Positions 61,801-64,000 of a stretch of 64,000 nucleotides of DNA are shown in pieces. The stretch covers positions 10,400,076 through 10,464,075 of the forward strand of contig NC_092099.1 of assembly GCF_045679555.1 (NCBI RefSeq). Reading direction: 5' to 3'. Position 1 is the stretch's first letter, and every line of letters starts with the position of its first letter. The notes under the pieces were generated by a model, which saw only the letters and a program-made list of their open reading frames with translations, was not told the DNA's origin and did not search any database. The position numbers and the translations under genes were made by a program. Origin of the DNA: Salvelinus alpinus. Lineage: Eukaryota > Chordata > Actinopteri > Salmoniformes > Salmonidae.

Positions 61801-63839
61801 TGATATCCTGGGTTTAAACTATCCAGAAGATATTGAAGTGAAGGATCCCCTGCCTCAGATCGATCTGAAGGCTGTGACAAGGAGAAAAGTGAAGGTGAGA
61901 GAATAGATTGAGGAGAGAAAGGGAAATCGGGGGTCTTACCTGTCCACACTCTAAACCTGTCCAATATGCCATACAACATGTTGTTGTGAGGTTGGAGGGT
62001 AAATCGTCCTTACAACAGACTTCCATCTCTTAATATTCAATCACCAATCGTTTACTGTAGCTCTTCTCAAAGGCCTGTATAGCATTAAGAAGGAAAGAAA
62101 TTCCTTTACTTAACTTTTAACAAGGCACACCTGTTAATTAATTAAATGCATTCCAGGTGACTACCTCATGAAGCTGGTTGAGAGAATGCCAAGAGTGTGC
62201 AATGCTGCCATCAAGGCAAAGGATGGCTACTTTGAAGAATCTCAAATTTAAAATATATTTTGATTTGTTTAACACTTTTTTGGTACCTACATGATTCCAT
62301 ATGTAGTTCCATTTCATAGTTTTGATGTCTTCACTACTATTCTACAATGTAGAAAATAGTACAAATAAAGAAAAACCCTTGAATGAGTACATGTGCCCAA
62401 ACTTTTGACTGGTACTGTGTATATATTTATATATATATATAGAAATAAGACAGATATAGCTTCTGTTGCCTGTTTGAGTATTTGTTTAATAGCCTACTGA
62501 TTCTGTGAGCACCAAGCCTCATGCACCGGCAAAATGTTGAATTAAGCAATTTCACTGATTCGGCTGTTTTTAATCTTTGCTATGCTGTAATAAAGGCGTT
62601 TGCAATTTTTTGTCGTTAGAACAGACTGGTATTGCTTAGAATTTATTTAGTGTTGTTTACACTGTTCCAAATGGTCAGAAAAAACAATATTGTAATCTAA
62701 CAGCAACTGTTTGGCACACATAACACTCACGCAGCGCTTGGTCCTATACCCTCCTTTTTGTTGATCACCAGTAGTTTCCACAACTAAGTCAAATGTCTTC
62801 CACAGATCTTACTTCCCCTTTCCCTTCTAAGCAACCAGTAAACATTCGCCCGTTTGGCGTTTATTTTTCACATCCTCCGCATCCATTTTGCTGTTGATAT
62901 TACTGTGTTCGGAGTTTGTTATAACCAATTTATTGACTTGATTATGATAGGCTATAGGTCAGGCCCTATTTGTCACATGCATGTGTAACAGTATAACTTT
63001 AAACCGTCCCCTCGCCCCGACCTCGGGCGCGAACCAGGGACCCTCTGCACACATCAACAACTGACACCCACGAAGCGTCGTTACCCATCGCTCCACAAAA
63101 GCCGCGGCCCTTGCAGAGCAAGGGGAAACCCTACTTAAGTCTCAGAGCAAGCGACGTAACTGATTGAAATGCTAGTAGCGCGTACCCGCTAACTAGCTAG
63201 CCATTTCACATCCGTTACACATGCGATGCTTACATGTTTCACTTAAAGAGAGCAAGGCTGAGGAAATAGGTCATGCTTTTTGTAAACAAGTTAGGGATTT
63301 CGGTAACAGAACTTTTCAGTCAGAAACGAGGAAGAAACTAAATGGCTGAAATTATGTTGCATCTTCAGCATGGACAGCACAATAAACACCGCTTGTTATG
63401 TGGTGCCTTTTCACTGCAGTAGGGAGGAGAGCGAGACAACGTGCGCCTGTCACACAGGCACTCGCTGTCATTTCTTTTTAATACAGTATCACCATCGGGC
63501 TCTTTTTTGAGTCATTTGTGTGTCTTAATTATTTAATTAAACAGTGTGCTTAAAGCATCAGACAAGCTCAGTGCCTATGTAGGTGATTGTATTCAAACAC
63601 ATAGGGTGTTTCTGATATGGAAAAATACATTTTAACATTAGAACAGGATGACTCTCGGTCGACAAAGATTTTTTTTTGTCGGGGACAGCCCTACAATCAA
63701 TCTTACCCTTGCTCTACTCAAAGGGCTGTATTGGAATGGCTTCATACAGTATCTACGTGTATATCATTGACTGTATTGTCTTTTTAGACCAAGAAGACCA
63801 AGAGAAACAAAGTGGAGCAGATCACTGATACAGATGCAG
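58859..63839 (+). CDS. Unidentified gene, 5' part (three exons visible, continues past the edge)
   Basis: Exons 58859-58873, 61736-61894 and 63788-63839 join in frame with GT-AG introns into 75 codons plus one base: MEDNK, then SLNEDDPHDHQSLEGQVQKM to LKAVTRRKVK, then a basic KKTKRNK stretch. The protein part seen is charged, with a short helix-prone segment (EGQVQKMKNDILGL) and a lysine/arginine cluster that could be a nuclear localisation signal. I do not recognise the family. The gene model rests on splice signals and frame, not on homology, so the exon 2 and 3 calls are tentative. Its head-to-head arrangement with wdr75 suggests a shared promoter region. Confidence 0.55.
59330..60345 (-). 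mobile_element. Rex1-like LINE 3' fragment(s)
   Basis: Minus-strand 59986-60237 reads NQRITRGKLPALQDTYSTRC HKKAKKIIKG-type sequence, the C-terminal region downstream of the polymerase in Rex1-like fish LINEs. 59330-59500 looks like a second, overlapping 3' copy, and 59545-59575 mirrors the tail at 49628. Interrupted by a 131-bp insertion at 59770-59900. Confidence 0.65.
59770..59900 (-). mobile_element. 131-bp tRNA-like insertion with 9-bp direct repeats
   Basis: Flanked by AATATGTAA at 59761-59769 and 59901-59909. On the minus strand it contains a B-box-like GGTTCGAGACC. Probably a small SINE-like or solo element; not long enough to classify. Confidence 0.6.
60346..61129. other. Unassigned sequence in the intron of the right-hand gene
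   Basis: Short frames only; no element ends recognised. Confidence 0.4.
61137..61700. repeat. Cluster of palindromic repeats related to 13326-13615
   Basis: Several partial copies: hairpin 61137-61225 ('ggctaagggctgt' mirrored by 'acagcccttagcc'), 61261-61515 ('tggccaatataccacggcta' mirrored near 61485-61512), and 61513-61700 starting 'gagccctgaatgctgattgg'. A run of about 20 C lies at 61227-61247. Confidence 0.75.
61736..61894 (+). CDS. Unidentified gene, coding exon 2
   Basis: 159 bp open in phase 0 between AATCAG and GTGAGA; 53 codons. It lies directly after a cluster of palindromic repeats. Confidence 0.6.
62070..62419 (+). mobile_element. Deleted copy of the 52973-54356 Tc1 family
   Basis: Starts near 62070; carries 'aagctggttgagagaatgcc' AAG (as at 54174) and ends 'aaacttttgactggtactg' before TGTA. 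Most of the transposase is deleted. Confidence 0.7.
62984..63219. mobile_element. 236-bp element with TG...CA ends and 4-bp duplication
   Basis: Begins TGTAACAGTATAAC and ends CATCCGTTACA, flanked by CATG at 62980-62983 and 63220-63223. The interior has a B-box-like sequence on the minus strand (GGTTCGCGCCC). It could be a small solo LTR or a tRNA-related element. Confidence 0.65.
63224..63787. other. Unassigned sequence in the intron of the right-hand gene
   Basis: No repeat or coding signal recognised. Confidence 0.4.
63788..63839 (+). CDS. Unidentified gene, coding exon 3
   Basis: 52 bp between TTTTTAG and GTCATA, encoding TKKTKRNKVEQITDTDA; the donor GTCATA is weaker than consensus. Confidence 0.5.
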
Positions 63840-64000
63840 GTCATAAATTAAACTCTAATTTCACTGAATGTAATCCTTTTGCATGTAAATGTGATTTAGT
63901 ATGGACATCTATTGAGCAGAGGACTAATAGCAGAGCGCACATGTTATCCTTTCTTGGGTACTTAACTTCACAAAGTACACAAAGTTGGCTAACACATACT

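Noticed and set aside
58859-63839. Naming the right-hand gene as a chromosomal-passenger (borealin-like) protein
   Set aside because: The basic Lys/Arg stretch gave a faint impression of this family, but no diagnostic motif is visible, so the gene is left unnamed.

Overview
The window looks like salmonid fish nuclear DNA. Two vertebrate genes can be reassembled completely from GT-AG exons. The space around them is filled with fish/salmonid-type repeats: Tc1-like transposons, an L2-like LINE with an esterase ORF1, tRNA-derived SINEs, hAT-type short elements and solo LTRs. The family assignments come from protein motifs and repeat structure read by eye. No database search was run.

Layout. 1-14000 is almost entirely mobile DNA. 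A roughly 4.8 kb non-LTR retrotransposon (841-6467) sits inside a Ty3/gypsy reverse transcriptase fragment and itself carries two solo LTRs. It is followed by a 153-bp-arm palindrome, a SINE, another solo LTR and a full-length Tc1 copy. 14351-32068 (+) is SLC40A1, the iron exporter ferroportin: 8 coding exons, 574 aa, with a clear iron-responsive element in the 5' leader. Its roughly 10 kb intron 6 holds a three-element transposon nest. 32069-39438 is 3' flank and more transposons. 39439-58338 (-) is WDR75, a WD-repeat protein of the small-subunit processome: 20 coding exons, 828 aa. Its introns hold at least five Tc1-type elements. At 58859 (+) a further gene begins head-to-head with WDR75. 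Three exons are visible (75 codons) and it runs off the right edge. I could not name it.

How the parts work together. SLC40A1 and WDR75 are close neighbours in vertebrate genomes in general, so this is ordinary conserved synteny. The IRE implies translational control of ferroportin by iron-regulatory proteins. WDR75 and the right-hand gene have start codons 520 bp apart and may share a promoter region. The two genes are otherwise functionally unrelated.

I did not find a convincing undescribed molecular system. The most informative unusual features are structural: nested transposons, insertions only about 31-34 nt from splice acceptors in both genes, large palindromes, a NAGNAG acceptor in WDR75, and an Asn where human ferroportin has metal-site His43.
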